A stretch of DNA of 64,000 bases, from NCBI GenBank assembly GCA_015680685.1, contig MNCI01016241.1:371240-435239 (forward strand), given 5' to 3'. A program made the translations under genes and the position numbers. The stretch comes from Gnetum montanum. Taxonomy: Eukaryota > Streptophyta > Gnetopsida > Gnetales > Gnetaceae. The notes below the pieces were generated by a model, which ran no database searches, was not told where the DNA came from, and was given only the letters and a program-made list of their open reading frames with translations. This document shows positions 37,031 through 49,111 of the stretch, piece by piece. The number at the start of each line of letters is the position of its first letter. Position 1 is the first letter of the stretch.

Positions 37031-40000
37031 TCAAGCTAGTGCCTCCAAAGAAAGATCAAGTGAAGAAGCCACTAGACACCTAGGCCATAGTAGGATCAAC
37101 ACCTACAACTAGCCATAAGAATAGAACAAGTGACCCAGTGAATCAACACTAGTAACACAATAAGCAAAACCCAATGTTCCTACCACTTAACAAAGGGATT
37201 ACATCCCTGCTATGAGTCATTTATTGTAAATTGATAAAACTATTAGCTAGGTAAATAGAGAAGTTTCAAGTATGTATAGTGTAATATCCTATTAATTATC
37301 TATAAAATCCCATAAATAACTAATAAATATGCTATGAAACCCCAAGGATCTAGATATAACCATGATTTACTAATTCAAAAGAAAAGCCATAAAAGAGATG
37401 AAAATTATTAATTAGGAGTATAAATATAGTAGAGCAATAAAGTGTAGCAAAATTTTGTATTCCTTGCATATATAATTAAATAAAATTTATTGAAATAAAA
37501 TTATAATTTTATGAAGCTACAAAAGTATATATCTTGAAAAATTTCATTAACTGCATAATAAAATAGTACACAAAATAATAATCCCAACAACACTTCTTTT
37601 GCCTTAATCAGACATCTAGAATTAAAGATATTTAAGTTTAAAATTTGCCAATTAATTAAAAAATTAAAAATAATAATTAAATAAATATTTTCCTAAACAT
37701 ATAGCATGCGCCAAAATGAAAAATGATGCTAACAATGTCCCAATCCAAATGGCACAGACTTAATTATTTATTCACAAAAATATATAAACAACTCAAATAT
37801 CCACAAAGTGTACAAGGTTTCTATTTTAGAAAAATACAAAATATACAGAAATCATTTTCCAAGTTTAGAGGGTCCATCTTCTGCAAAATTGATCCACCTT
37901 TCATCCCATGTTCCTCTTTCCACAACTTCTAGGCTACTCTAGATTCTCTGCATCAAAATGTAGGAGTAAGAACCCCTTAAATAAGAAAGGTTATTATATT
38001 TCCCTTTTCATGAAGCATAAATGTTCTAGGCCAAACGTCTATATTCAAAAATATTTCAAGGTTTCCTATTAAATATTCAAAAATATTTCAAGGTTAAGGT
38101 TTCCTATTAAATATTCAAAAATGTTTCAAGGTCCATAAATATCATAAATTTTTTAGAAATCTATATAAAATTCAAATATCCAAAGAAAATACATATTTTA
38201 ATTATTTAATTATTTAGTATCCAAAGATATCATAAATTATCAATCAAAAATCCAAGATATCTCCAAAGGCTAAGTCTTGGTTATTCTCACTGTCAATAGG
38301 AACCATCGAATCTTGGAATAACCTTACTACTTACATCAGATTATCCTTTAAATTAATTTAATGTCCAAAAATATCACAAATATGTCCAGAAAAAATTCAA
38401 AGAATGTATATTTTAACTAGGAATTTCTGAAGGCAAGGTCTTGATTATCCTCATTACCAAAGGGACTCACCGATAGCTCTTAGAATAGCCTCACTACTAT
38501 CATTAGATTAGCCTTGTGATTCCAAAAAATTCACTCATGGCCAAGTCTTGGCAATAGCCTCACTACTAACATCCTCGATAGCTGATGCACATGTATCATT
38601 AGAAGGATGGATCTTGACTTTGCCTTACCACAACTCCACTAGACTTAATTGCACAATGCCATGGTCTCGACTAAATCTATAGCCTCACATGAACTTACGA
38701 ATCAAAATCCAAGGTAGAAATCTATACAATAATCCTTGTTCTCATGGGTAGCTCCTACTAAAGAACATAACACTACTACGTGCAAGTAGGGGCATCTAAA
38801 AGATTCATAGCTTCCACTACCAACTAAGCAAAAATGATCACATAATTATTATTTTATTCCAAAACTTAAAATAATTTTCAAAATAGCCAAATCAATGAGA
38901 GCCAAAATTCAACAAAATTCTCACAAAATCACATTTATATCATAAGTTAATTTTCCAAAATAGCCAAAATTCCCCAAATCTCTCAAGAAATTAGATTTAT
39001 ATCATGAGTTTATCCAAAATAATCATAAATTATTTGAGAAACAAGTTGGGAAAAATTTCCACAATTTCATAAATTCATCCAAAAGATAAAAATATGGTCT
39101 AGAAAAGATCAAAATATTTCTTTCCATATAAGAACAAGCCCAAAATGATGAAAATTTGATAGAATCTTGGAACAGTAATTAAAAACATGGAAAAGTAGTG
39201 TAAAACCAAAAAGTAGAAGAAAAGCGCACAAAATCCATAGCAAAATAAGGCAGCCATATGAAAAGGAAACTAAAATAAATTTTCTTACAAGATCTACAAC
39301 AAAACATGGTAATCATATGAAAAGAAAATTAAAATAATCTTCCTTACCCACCAAGATGCTCAAAGTCAGCCTTTTACTTCACTTTGAACTATCATGTAGA
39401 AATCCTTTACGATTGAAATAATTCATACCAAAGGCCATTATCTATTTATAAGTAGAAGAATCACATGCAACATGATAACTAGGCTTTGTATGTGTTGAGA
39501 AACAAAAGAAACAAGCTCCAAACGAAAGAAGTTAGGAAAAAATTAGGTTTCATATGAAGAAATGATGTGAGAAAGGGTTTCTATTTCAAAAATAGAGATG
39601 CATGAGATGGTATAAAATCAAGCAATAGAAGAGGCGATGAAGAAACCCTAATGTGTAGGAGGAAGCAAAGAAAAACATAGCATATGTTTATGTTATGAGC
39701 ATATCATCTATATGCTTTATATATTTTACGAATGCATTTTTCACGTGAACGTGCTTTTACATTTACGCTTACATTTACATACATTTACATTTATGGTATT
39801 CTAGAAAACTAGAAAGTGTGATATGTTAGGAACCATAACTCTGATTTTAGTGAACCAAGAGTTAAAACCTATGTTTTTGAATGTTCTGAACACATCGATA
39901 AGGTTAGACTCTAGGTATGACATCATCCTAAGGTACTCCCTTAACAAATCTGATTTATGAAATATTTAATTATGATTAAAAGTGAGCTCCAAATCTTAGT

Positions 40001-40700
40001 TTAATGATAACCATTAAGAAGGGATATGATTTAGGTAGGGTGAGGGTTCAAATTTGCTCCATGAATAGAGGATTATATAATCACATGTGCATAATAAAAA
40101 TAAAAGATTCATAATAAAGAATAAATGTCCATAATAAGAGTTGAATATACATTACTAAATGGGCATAAAGAATAAAATATGCATAATCAAATACTTATAA
40201 AGGCATGATAACTAACAGAAGAAAAACTTCCTAGGGTAATTGGATTTTAATATTTAATCATAAAATATACAATAGATATATGATTGAGCTCCAATAATAG
40301 TGAATCAAAGGATACAAAACTTTAACAAAATACCCTAGTAAGAAGATTGCATTCACTTATGTAAGAAACTAACAACAACAATAATATCTCATTTGATAAT
40401 ATTAAATAATTAATCATACGCATTAAATTAAATAATTAAATTTATGAAAATTTCTAGGTTGTGGAATATATAATAAGGGAGAATTCCACTCGTCCTGTAG
40501 TATCTATAGGATCTCCAAGTGATCAAGTTTCACTACAAGCATAATAAGATAACTGACCTTAAAGGATCTCAAGGAATGCTGCATCCTTCCAAGTAATACT
40601 AGAGATAAGAAAAGGAGCCACAGTTGTGGTAATGTAGCATAAAAATGCATATGGAGCCATAGAAAATAATAACTAACCATATCAATGCATCTTTGACAAT
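37031..40700. other. AT-rich stretch without a gene, interrupting the extra ORF
   Basis: No domain is seen. 38040-38130 has three copies of an approximately 36-base unit around TATTAAATATTCAAAAATATTTCAAGG. Because ORF sequence lies on both sides (37.0 and 40.7 kb), this 3.6 kb may be an old insertion. TGTAATATCC at about 37280 looks like an LTR start, but I found no matching end or target duplication. Confidence 0.4.
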
Positions 40701-41630
40701 TCCTATTATACCACCACTTGACATCTTCATAGCTAAAGACATTTAGACCCTTGCAAGAATGTTAAGGAAAGATAAGGGCAAAGGAAAGGAATTAATGTCC
40801 CCAAAGGAATATGAAAACACCCTTGATATACTATTAGAGATAGGACAAATCATGCAAGATTTTTTCGATATCCTTAACAATATAACTATAGTATAGTCTA
40901 AACTAATTTTAACTAAAGGAAAACTAGTTATTGTTAAGGCTAAGATGAAACATGTTGAGGTGGAGATACAAAAATTACAAGAGTAAGCTCAACTCTAAAT
41001 TAAGAGGCAAGACCCTACAAGATATATAACACCAAAATAGTTGCAATAGTTCACAAATAATCGCATAAATTAATTGATGACCAAACAAAAGCAACTGAAA
41101 GTATAAAAAGAAAAGACAACTTAGAATGCATTAGCTCTAGATGCTAAAACTTATGCCTATGCTAAAGCCATTGTTGCACTAGAAGAAGAAAATAAGAGAA
41201 TTGGTATTGAAAAACAAAGGTTGAAAAATGTGGAAAAAGAAAAGAATATGTTAGAAGAAAGCATAAACCAACTAAAAGAGTAGTTTTCTTATGTTAACCT
41301 ATACATTTGACAATTGGTTCATTAAAATAGAACATTATCAATAAAAGAAGTTTGCATAGCTCATCAAAAGTCTGCCATCTAAATTAGTGCATGGAAAATT
41401 GAAGCTCAAAAAGAACACAAAAAGTTGAAAGAGCATTTTAGAGATCCAAATGAAAAAGAGCAAGATCACCATAGCCATGCATTAAATATCAAACTAGCAT
41501 GTCATCTTGAATAGCCTTACCTTGATACATCAAGGAGAGTTGAAGAACAAAAATCTATAGATATAGGATCTTATAGAGTACATAGAGTTAGCAACCATAC
41601 ACTATGCCAACTTAGCTATGTTAACAATAG
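40701..41630 (+). pseudogene. Coiled-coil part of the extra ORF, interrupted at its end by an insertion
   Basis: The translation is lysine/glutamate-rich with heptads, for example ALEEENKRIGIEKQRLKN and EKEKNMLEESINQLKE (about 41180-41280). Stops are scattered. The sequence is cut at 41635 by the LTR of a nested element and resumes at 48427 with KFFKASYHDQNN and a Lys/Glu-rich end. Confidence 0.5.
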
Positions 41631-41658
41631 GCAAGTGATGAGTCATGAATAGTTGGCC

Positions 41659-41790
41659 GTGATATCACGTATGTGATATCACAGGTGACGCAATATCACG
41701 TACGTGATATCATGTATGTGATATCATGTACGTGATACCACAACAGCCTAGATGCTATATCGCGTACACGATATCGCAACCTGTCTCCTC
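41659..41790. promoter_or_regulatory. Palindrome array in U3
   Basis: Repeated GTGATATCAC (41659-41668, 41673-41682) and the perfect 18-base palindrome ATATCACGTACGTGATAT (41693-41710), followed by ATCGCGTACACGATATCGC. It lies immediately upstream of the TATA box. The 3' LTR has the corresponding array at 47541-47665 with base changes. It looks like a cluster of dimer-binding sites; no factor is known to me. Confidence 0.7.
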
Positions 41791-41793
41791 ATC

Positions 41794-41801
41794 TATAAAT
41801 A
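41794..41801 (+). promoter_or_regulatory. TATA box of the LTR
   Basis: TATAAATA, conserved at 47679-47686 in the partner LTR, directly after the palindrome array. Confidence 0.7.
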
Positions 41802-42546
41802 AGAGGTGGGTAGATTTGGAAGAGATTTTTTTTTGTTTTAAGTTTTCTTTAAGTTTTTAGTGCTAAGGTAGGGACTTTTTATCAATTTTTCCTCTCAACG
41901 CTTTCTCCCAGTGCATGCCCACAGTGTGATGATTGTAATTGTATGGCATCCTTATTAGAGTGTGACGTCCTTGGACACGCACATGACTGGCAATAAAGAT
42001 TGAGATTACTTCATCATTGCAGCATCCACTTAGCTTAATCATTTAATTGTTATTATTATTTATTACTTTCTTAGTCAATATCTCTCTACCCTTATCTCCT
42101 AGTAACGTGGAATAAGTACAACTTAATCACAAGCATTTAAGTGTGACTACTTAGTAACCTAGTAGCATACCTAGGCCATGCACTTGGTAATCCCAGTGGT
42201 AGTCATGCACGAGGTCTAAGATGTATACGAATGATTAAGGAACGGATGCTCATTGCACTTAGGCTAGTTTAGATTCTCTCTCATACTCTCTCTCTCCTAG
42301 TTTAGTTGATATTATTTCCCTTCATCCCCAGGAGTAGCATTAGTGTAGGATCACATCATACACCTCACTCTGGACTAAACCATACATGACAAAGCTAATA
42401 CTAGTCCAGGTGGGAAGATAGAAAACTGCGATCTACGAGTAACTATCTAGATACCACAACTAGTCTGTCTGAGGAATTCGACCGGATCATGTGTGAAATG
42501 TTCGTATTCATATGGTTGAGTGTAGGGGTACCTTGCCACTCATCAT

Positions 42547-42564
42547 TGGCATCGTTGCCGGGGA
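42547..42564 (+). other. Primer binding site, tRNA-Asp type
   Basis: TGGCATCGTTGCCGGGGA, one base after the LTR end. It matches the complement of the tRNA-Asp 3' end except at one or two positions. This is the primer used by Athila elements. Confidence 0.88.
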
Positions 42565-42689
42565 CGGTGCTAGTTATCTAGATTAGTTATATCATACAAG
42601 GTCACTGTATAGGAATTAATGATATATCTTTTAGGAAGAAATAATTACAAAAAGTCACATACAAATTCACACACAATTTCACAACCATG

Positions 42690-44660
42690 CCTCTCCTATG
42701 ACACTACGATAATGCCACATCTAGTGAGGCAATTCATTGGAGAACCAACGAATTATATGACAATGAAGGTTGGAGTATGCAATCTGAGGTTGGAATTTCT
42801 TATAGACATAAACAAAGGTAGCATCATCCCAACACACGAAAGCATAACTTACTAGATGACAATGAACCCCTACTGGCCACTACAAGCCTAACGCAAATAC
42901 AAGAGGCTGTTCAAATTTCCCGTAGGCATCATAAAGAGAGCCGCCTACCCAAGCTTGATTTAAACAACTTTCCCAATTTCTCAGGAGGCTATGACTTAGA
43001 TCCGCAACAACATTTACAAGCCTTCTATGATGCCTATGCATGGAAAAACATTGATAATGGTTGGCAAAAACTCAAGCTCTTTCCTATGACACTCGTTGGC
43101 CAAGCAAAAGTATGGTATAGTTCATTAAAACCAAATTCAATACGAGGTTGGCCAACAATGGTAGAACTCTTTAATGAAAGATATCAAACTTACAGAAGAG
43201 TGTCGGCCTTGAGGAAACAAATCCACAAGTGGAAACAAGCACAACATGAACCCTTGTACATGGCCTTAGAAAGATATTATGCACTGTTAAACAATTGTCC
43301 AGGCCATGAGTTCTCCAAGGAAAGGCTAATGTACCATATTATTGATGGGCTTCATGATGAAACAAGACAGACCCTAGGGATGTATGCCCAAGGTCAACTA
43401 TACAAACTACGAACCCATCAATTCCAAGAGCTTATTAAGTGGGTAGCAAAAGAAGGAGAAATGGCTAGATGGAAGAGAATTAAAAAACATCAACGGGACC
43501 AAAATCTCAACTTAAAAAAGGTCCATAATCATAAAAAGGAGAAATCAACCTATCTCAAGGAGGAAGAGCCATCTTTGCCAGTACAAAAATCATTAGAGGA
43601 AATAAAGGCAAAGATCAATAAGATGCTAGAATGGATGCATAAAAAGTGTGGAGAATATATAAATATTATTGGAGATAGAGTTTTGACAACCCGAGAAGTA
43701 AGACAAAATATCATTAGACAAGAGGAAAGAAGGGATGAGGAAAATAAGAGCTCAACTGCCAATCATACATATGAATGCAACATTTGCCTGTACGATCACC
43801 CCAAGGGCCAATGCCTAATCTTGTTACATTTATATGAGCATTGGGGAAGCATGTTACACCCAGAGTTTATACAGAGATACTGTGTTCAATCACAGTGGAA
43901 ACAATCCCAATCATGGGGGAAGCCATCCCTAACTGGAGACACCCTTCGTATCATCCGAATCCAAATGCTTATCTAGATCAACATCATGTTTTCCCAACTG
44001 GGTCAAAATACTCTATCGTGCTATATTATTATTCCCCTCAGTACTATTAGCCCATGTCCTCAACACAACCACTACCTTGTGTACCTCACACTTCTCCTAA
44101 ATTTCAACATTCTCATCCTTTTCCTCCTACATTGCCACAAATTATTCCTAAAGTGTCTACACTACAACAACAACCCACGAATGTTTCTTTTGCTACTATT
44201 GCAAATAATAGTGAGATACCTCCTCAACATCAAAGGCATCCCTTCTTTAGACATGACCATAGGAAGGGACAACACAGTTCCAAGGCCACTACATTCTCCA
44301 ACTCAGCACAAGTCCAACACGGTGGTGCATCCTTCTCCTCAAACCCAATCCCTCATGTCACTTCATCAAGGCCACCAATTAACACTCCAACACCCATACG
44401 GCCTAATGAATATAGCCATGGAGGACAACATCCCAATCCTTGCATGCCATCTTAAGGTCTCAAGTATCATAGTGGGTCAACTCTTTACCCAGGAACCACA
44501 TCTTATAAATTGCCCCACTATGCTTACTATAATCGGGTGTGTAAACCCCAATGGGGTAAGTATGACCAAGTTTCAATATTTCCAACATGCAAAGATCCTC
44601 ATCTTTCATTTATTAATCCTTTCCATACTCAATCGTTTAGTTATGGGGGATATCCCCCAT
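42690..44660 (+). pseudogene. Gag of the pol-less Athila-type element
   Basis: Structural protein of the particle. The gag core runs 42930-43500: LPKLDLNNFPNFSGGYD, then MTLVGQAKVWYSSL, WPTMVELFNERYQTYRRV, LYMALERYYALLNNCPGHEF and YHIIDGLHDETRQTL. A Lys-rich helical part and a knuckle-like CNICLYDHPKGQC (about 43778-43816, C-x2-C-x3-H-x4-C) follow. The tail is rich in Pro, Ser, His and Gln and shifts frame (43841-44050, then 44054-44455, then to GGYPP near 44655). The longest open frame is 43086-43976 (296 codons). Upstream codons to about 42690 continue the protein with stops. No protease, RT or integrase follows. Confidence 0.88.
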
Positions 44661-46020
44661 TTTAATAACAAGATTAATAAATATTTTTCATTTTCTTTAA
44701 TTTTACAATTTTTTTGTTTTCCAAATTTTCATTTTTCAATTTATTGTTTTATCTTTTTGTCTTTTTATCTTTTTATATAAGTAACCTCATCTACGAATAA
44801 AACACTCATGTGGCTCGTTGGTTGAGGTGTGTTCTATGTTATCAAGTCTCAAGTAATCAATTATTTGGACAGTGAGCCCATTACATCCACTCATCTATTC
44901 TACAAATAAGAGGTTTTGTTCGAGGGTACAGTGATATTCTTAACATTCTTAAAACTTAAAATTAATTTTATGTTCATTTTACCCAGAATGAAAAAGGGTG
45001 GACCAAGATGGAATAATTAGGGTGTGACATCAAGGAGACTTGCGGATTCTCTTTGGTGACGTCTATGAGAGTTATCATGCAACGTGGTTGTACTAAGATC
45101 CTTGTAGATTTAACGCAAAATGGGAGTAAGTGTAATCAAAAGGCACTGAAAAATCTAATGCTGTTCTAGGGGGTCCCACTGGAAAGACATGCACCCATGC
45201 CTGAAGGTTGGTAGCTTCTCTGGATTCAGCAATCGAAAAGAAAAAAAAAAGAAGAAAGTGCCACAAAGTAAAAATCACTCCTCCCTTGAAAAAAATGCCA
45301 AGTGATCATACTCCTTGTTGTCATGGTACTCTCATAGTCGCTCATCATGGGATGAAATAATGCGGTGTCACTGATCAGAGGAATGGACTTGGTCTTGATG
45401 TTGGAATGATGGGTTAATGACACATTAATCATGCTTTACACATAGGATTCATTGTGCCCTAGGTTAGCTACCTCATGTCCCAATCTCTACAATCCCTTCT
45501 ATAGTCCATCTCATCTCACTGTTCATGTAATTGTAGCTTGTGTCTCGTATAGCATAGAATTCTTACCTCATTCTGGTGATACTTACATGTGTGTGTTTTG
45601 TGGAACTAGTGTGGATTATATTTAACCCTTCTAGTGCCTACAGACATTTTCAAGTGTGGTTACGCAAGGGCATTATAGGTTGGAACCTGCTTTGGGGAGG
45701 ACCCACTTGCATAATTTTTGCAATTTTCACTCATAACACATCTTCTGTACATCATCTATTACCCTCAGTGTATTGCCAATGATATTCTTTCCCTTATTAC
45801 TATCCCTCCGATTCAAACGTTCAAATCAACCATCACATAGCCTTTTTCTCCACCTTACCATCCAAGGCCCTTATTGATAAATTCCACACCATCATAATTT
45901 TCATGCCTTCAAAACTAGTTGAATTACCCTGGAACCCTTTAACACTAGTCTAGATGTCCTTAGTGTACATCAGTTAATTTCAGAAAAATATTAAAAATTC
46001 AGTATATTCTATAAAGTTCC
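44661..46020 (+). other. Conserved spacer of the pol-less element, no gene
   Basis: 44660-44780 is T-rich. 45640-45720 (GGGGAGGACCCACTTGCATA) matches 62808-62835 and, less well, the minus strand at 4.6 kb. Several short open frames have no recognisable domain. Any pol is completely missing here. Confidence 0.6.
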
Positions 46021-46110
46021 CTAACATCAATAGGCCGCGATATTGCATAAATATATATATATGCAACACCCCCCTCTCCCCCCCCCCCCCCCCCCCCCCC
46101 CACCCCCCCN
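46021..46110 (+). promoter_or_regulatory. Internal promoter-like block followed by poly-C and an N
   Basis: GGCCGCGATATTGCATAAATATATATATATGCAAC (46032-46067) combines a half of the U3 palindrome motif (CGATAT, compare CGATATCGC) with TATA-like sequence. A run of C with single interruptions (46068-46109) ends in N at 46110, so its true length is unknown. It stands about 430 bases upstream of the extra ORF. Confidence 0.4.
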
Positions 46111-46539
46111 TTAACGTGGGGGAATTTTTTCAAATTTCTCTCTACGACTCATGATTGCATGCCCCTTACTTTCATATCCATAACTCCCTCGCTGGTCCTC
46201 CGATTTTCATTCTATTTGAACCTACTTGAACCCGAAGTGTTTAGCTTAGTCGTGGGGAAGGGGCACATGCCGAATAGTGCATAAATTTTTTGAAATTCAT
46301 CATCGCCTGAAGGACATTATCAAGGGTAATTAGTTATAAAATTAAGGATAAATGCATAAAAAACAATTTCATCCCCTTAGTTATACAGGAAAACTAGATT
46401 TGGAAACCACCTAAGCAAAGAGGATTCAATATTATAATCTTTCAGGGACATTTTAATTAACGTCACATGGAGATAAAGAAAATTCATTAAGGCAAGCAGT
46501 AAGGTATAACCTAACTTTAGTAACAACCTTACTAACGAT

Positions 46540-47345
46540 TAGCCCCATGTGATTGCAAATGGCCCCAAAACATGGACAACGAGAAGGTCCTACTCAAGGT
46601 GGGATCAAGTGACCTAGGAAAGGTGAAGGACAAGCTCCTACTGAACAACATGCAAAGCAGGAGGAATAATCATTTAGTATCCACCAAGAAGACCCTACCA
46701 ATGTACAATCAAGGCAGGCGGAAGGAGGAGCTACTGCAGCATCTGAACAGGGACAACATCTCACATTGCCCTAGGATTGTGTTCAAGCCATCCATGAAAG
46801 GTCCATATTTACTGCAGTGATCATGGAATTAAACTTTGGACCTTTCGAAGAATTTTCTCCAGAGTCTGTTAGGGATCACCTCAAAGGGTCCCCATTGTGG
46901 CCTACCCTCTCTGAAAGCGATGTCTGGTACTTAGGGGAAATGTACCAGTTTTGGCACAACAAAGAAAGAAGGCACCATAGTTAACATTTGTGGTGTGACT
47001 GTTGATTTCTCTGTTCAAGCCATTTTGGAAGTATTAAACCTTCCGAATACAGGGCCAAAGGTTGCTCAAAACCAGCTGGACACTTTCAAAACTAAGAAAC
47101 TTAATAAACTATTGACAAAGAATAAAAGGGTGGTGGAAGAAAAGAGAAGGCTGACTGGGATGCCTCTATGGCACAAGCACAAACTTACACGTACACCAAG
47201 GCACTCAAGGCCTTACAAGAGGAGAAACTCCAGGCCATACTTCAATGCCATCAAATCCCAAGACCTAGAGCGTAAGACAAGGGAAAGACACCCATGGAGG
47301 AGCCACCGCCACCAGGAACTACATGAGTTCCACCCAATCTTGTAG
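46540..47345 (+). pseudogene. Extra ORF (PF20167-like) of the pol-less element
   Basis: Starts near 46550 with the TGATTGCAAATGGCCCC block shared with 36.19 and 63.53 kb. 46572-46820 is a charged N-terminal part. The frame from ATG 46823 gives MELNFGPFEEFSPESVRD, SPLWPTLSES and LGEMYQFWHN. After a frameshift, 46995-47345 gives GVTVDFSVQAILEVLNLPN, the PF20167-type pattern (RGV.VDFSPEAIN..LGLPD), then a Lys/Arg-rich end. The part corresponding to the LPF..LIRKLCKRA motif of the copy at 3.3 kb is missing, so the ORF is internally shortened. It lies about 170 bases before the 3' LTR. Confidence 0.62.
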
Positions 47346-47504
47346 TTATAGGATTTTCTTTTGTGTTCTTCGTGTTGTGTCTCAATTTTGTTCTAATTCC
47401 ACACTATGGCATGAATCCATTCTAGTCAGTCAATAATCCCATACCTATCCACTATGTAATCAATGGAGCTTGTTCTCACTTTAACTCAAGGATGAGTTTT
47501 CATT

Positions 47505-47518
47505 CGGTCGTGGGGGTA
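47505..47518 (+). other. Polypurine-type tract before the 3' LTR
   Basis: GGTCGTGGGGGTA directly before TGATGAG of the 3' LTR is the expected place for plus-strand priming. Confidence 0.6.
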
Positions 47519-48426
47519 TGATGAGTTATGAATTGTTGGCCGTCATATCACATACGTGATATCACAGGTGATGTGATATCACATACGCAATATCACAACC
47601 TAGACATGATATCGTGTACACAATATCATAGCCTAGACGTGATATCGTGTACGCGATATCGCAGCCTACCTCCTCGTCTATAAATAAGAGGCAAGTAGAT
47701 TTGGAAGATATTTTTTTTGTTTTAAGTTTTCTTTAAGTTTTTAGTGCTAAGGTAGGGACTTTTTGTCAGTTTTTCCTCTCAACTCTTTCCCCCAGTGCAT
47801 GCCTGCAATGTGATGATTGTAATTGTACAGCATCCTTATTCGAGTGTGACATACTTGGACATGCACATGACCAGTAATAAAGATCAAAATTACTTCATCA
47901 TTTCAGCATCCACTTAGCTTAATCATTTAATTATTATTTTTATTTATTTCTTTCTTAGTTAATATCTCTCTACCCTTATCTCCTAGTAAAGTATAATAAG
48001 TATGACTTAATCACGAGCATTTAAGTGTGACTACTTGGTAACCTAGTAGCATACCTAGGCCATGCGCTTGGTAATCCCAGTGATAGTCATGCACGAGGTC
48101 CAAGATGTATATGGATGATTAAGGAATGGATGCTCATCCCCCTTAGCCTAGTTTAGATTCTCTCTCACACTCTCTCTCCTAGTTTAGTTGATATTATTTC
48201 TCATCATCCCCAGGAGTAGCATTAGTATAGGAACACATCATACACCTCACTCTAGACTAAACCAAATGTGACAAAGCTAATACTAGTCCAGGTGGGAAGA
48301 CAGCGAACTGCGATCTACAAGTAACTATCTACATACCACAACTAGTCCGTCTATGGAGTTCGACCGAATCGTGCGTGAAACGCTCCTATTCGTATGGTTG
48401 AGTGTAGGGTACCTCGCCACTCATCA
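47519..48426 (+). repeat. 3' LTR of pol-less Athila-type element
   Basis: 908 bases, collinear with 41636-42545. It has TGATGAGT and ACTCATCA ends, a U3 palindrome array 47541-47665, and TATAAATA at 47679-47686. The substitutions against the 5' LTR are mostly transitions. Confidence 0.93.
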
Positions 48427-49111
48427 AGAAGCCTAGAACTAAGCTATAACAACAACTAATAACCTTGTATTCAATGTATGAGAAGGAGTTTGCATATATG
48501 AAATTTTTCAAGGCTAGCTATCATGATCAAAATAATGTTACAACAAAATTGGCCAAGAAAATGAATTATTATTAAGAATTGTAGAAGATAACTAGAGCTT
48601 TTGAAGTTGAACATAACTAATTCATAACATGATACATACAGGAAAATTAGCTTTTCCCTCAATTGTCATGTCCTTGGGATGTGCCTACAATAGAAAACAT
48701 TGCAAAAGTAGCATGCACAACAAATGATCCTAGGACTAAAGAGGAAAAACTAAGGGCTTTATTGAATCAAAATTTAATTTAGAAGGCTAGAAAAGAAAAA
48801 ACAAGAACCATTGATGTAGTAGGAATCGCCACCATCAAAAACAACATAAAGAACTACAGCAGCATTTTTTGAAGACCTCATCAAGCTATAATTTTTGTTT
48901 GAAATTTTGAATTGTAGTGAATGTTGTCAATCATGCTCTACATGATAAGTTTGTAACTCACTCAAATTAAAATGTGGCATTCAAAGTTAGTCAATTATGT
49001 CATTTATATATGAATATGTCATTGAGTCTATGAGACCCCACATTTTTTATAACAACCTTATCCTTCTTTTATTTTAACTTGAGTACAAGTTTCTAATTAG
49101 TTGTGAGGGTC
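48427..49111 (+). pseudogene. End of the coiled-coil extra ORF and 3' leader of the host Athila-type element
   Basis: Continuation of 40.7-41.6 kb after the nested insertion: FAYMKFFKASYHDQNN, LAKKMNYY, then TKEEKLRALLNQNLI and a basic end near 48860. The rest to 49111 is non-coding and ends in GTTGTGAGGGTC, a polypurine-like tract before the LTR. Confidence 0.45.

Larger units (their letters stand above)
41636..42545 (+). repeat. 5' LTR of pol-less Athila-type element
   Basis: 910 bases, begins TGATGAGT and ends ACTCATCA (perfect 8-base terminal inverted repeat), direct repeat of 47519-48426. U3 has an array of GTGATATCAC palindromes (41659-41790), then TATAAATA at 41794-41801, then AAGTTTTCTTTAAG and the AATAAAGATTGAGATTAC region. 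Flanks GCAAG (41631-41635) and AGAAG (48427-48431) share only AAG, so the target duplication is eroded or absent. Confidence 0.93.

Noticed and set aside
37279-40560. Solo LTR beginning TGTAATATCC
   Set aside because: The start looks LTR-like but I could not find a matching CA end, a partner copy or a target duplication.
41659-41790. CRISPR-like array
   Set aside because: Short palindromic repeats without regular spacers, inside an LTR of a plant retrotransposon.
42619-42855. Separate small gene upstream of gag
   Set aside because: Its frame overlaps the degenerate N-terminal part of Gag and shows no independent signal.
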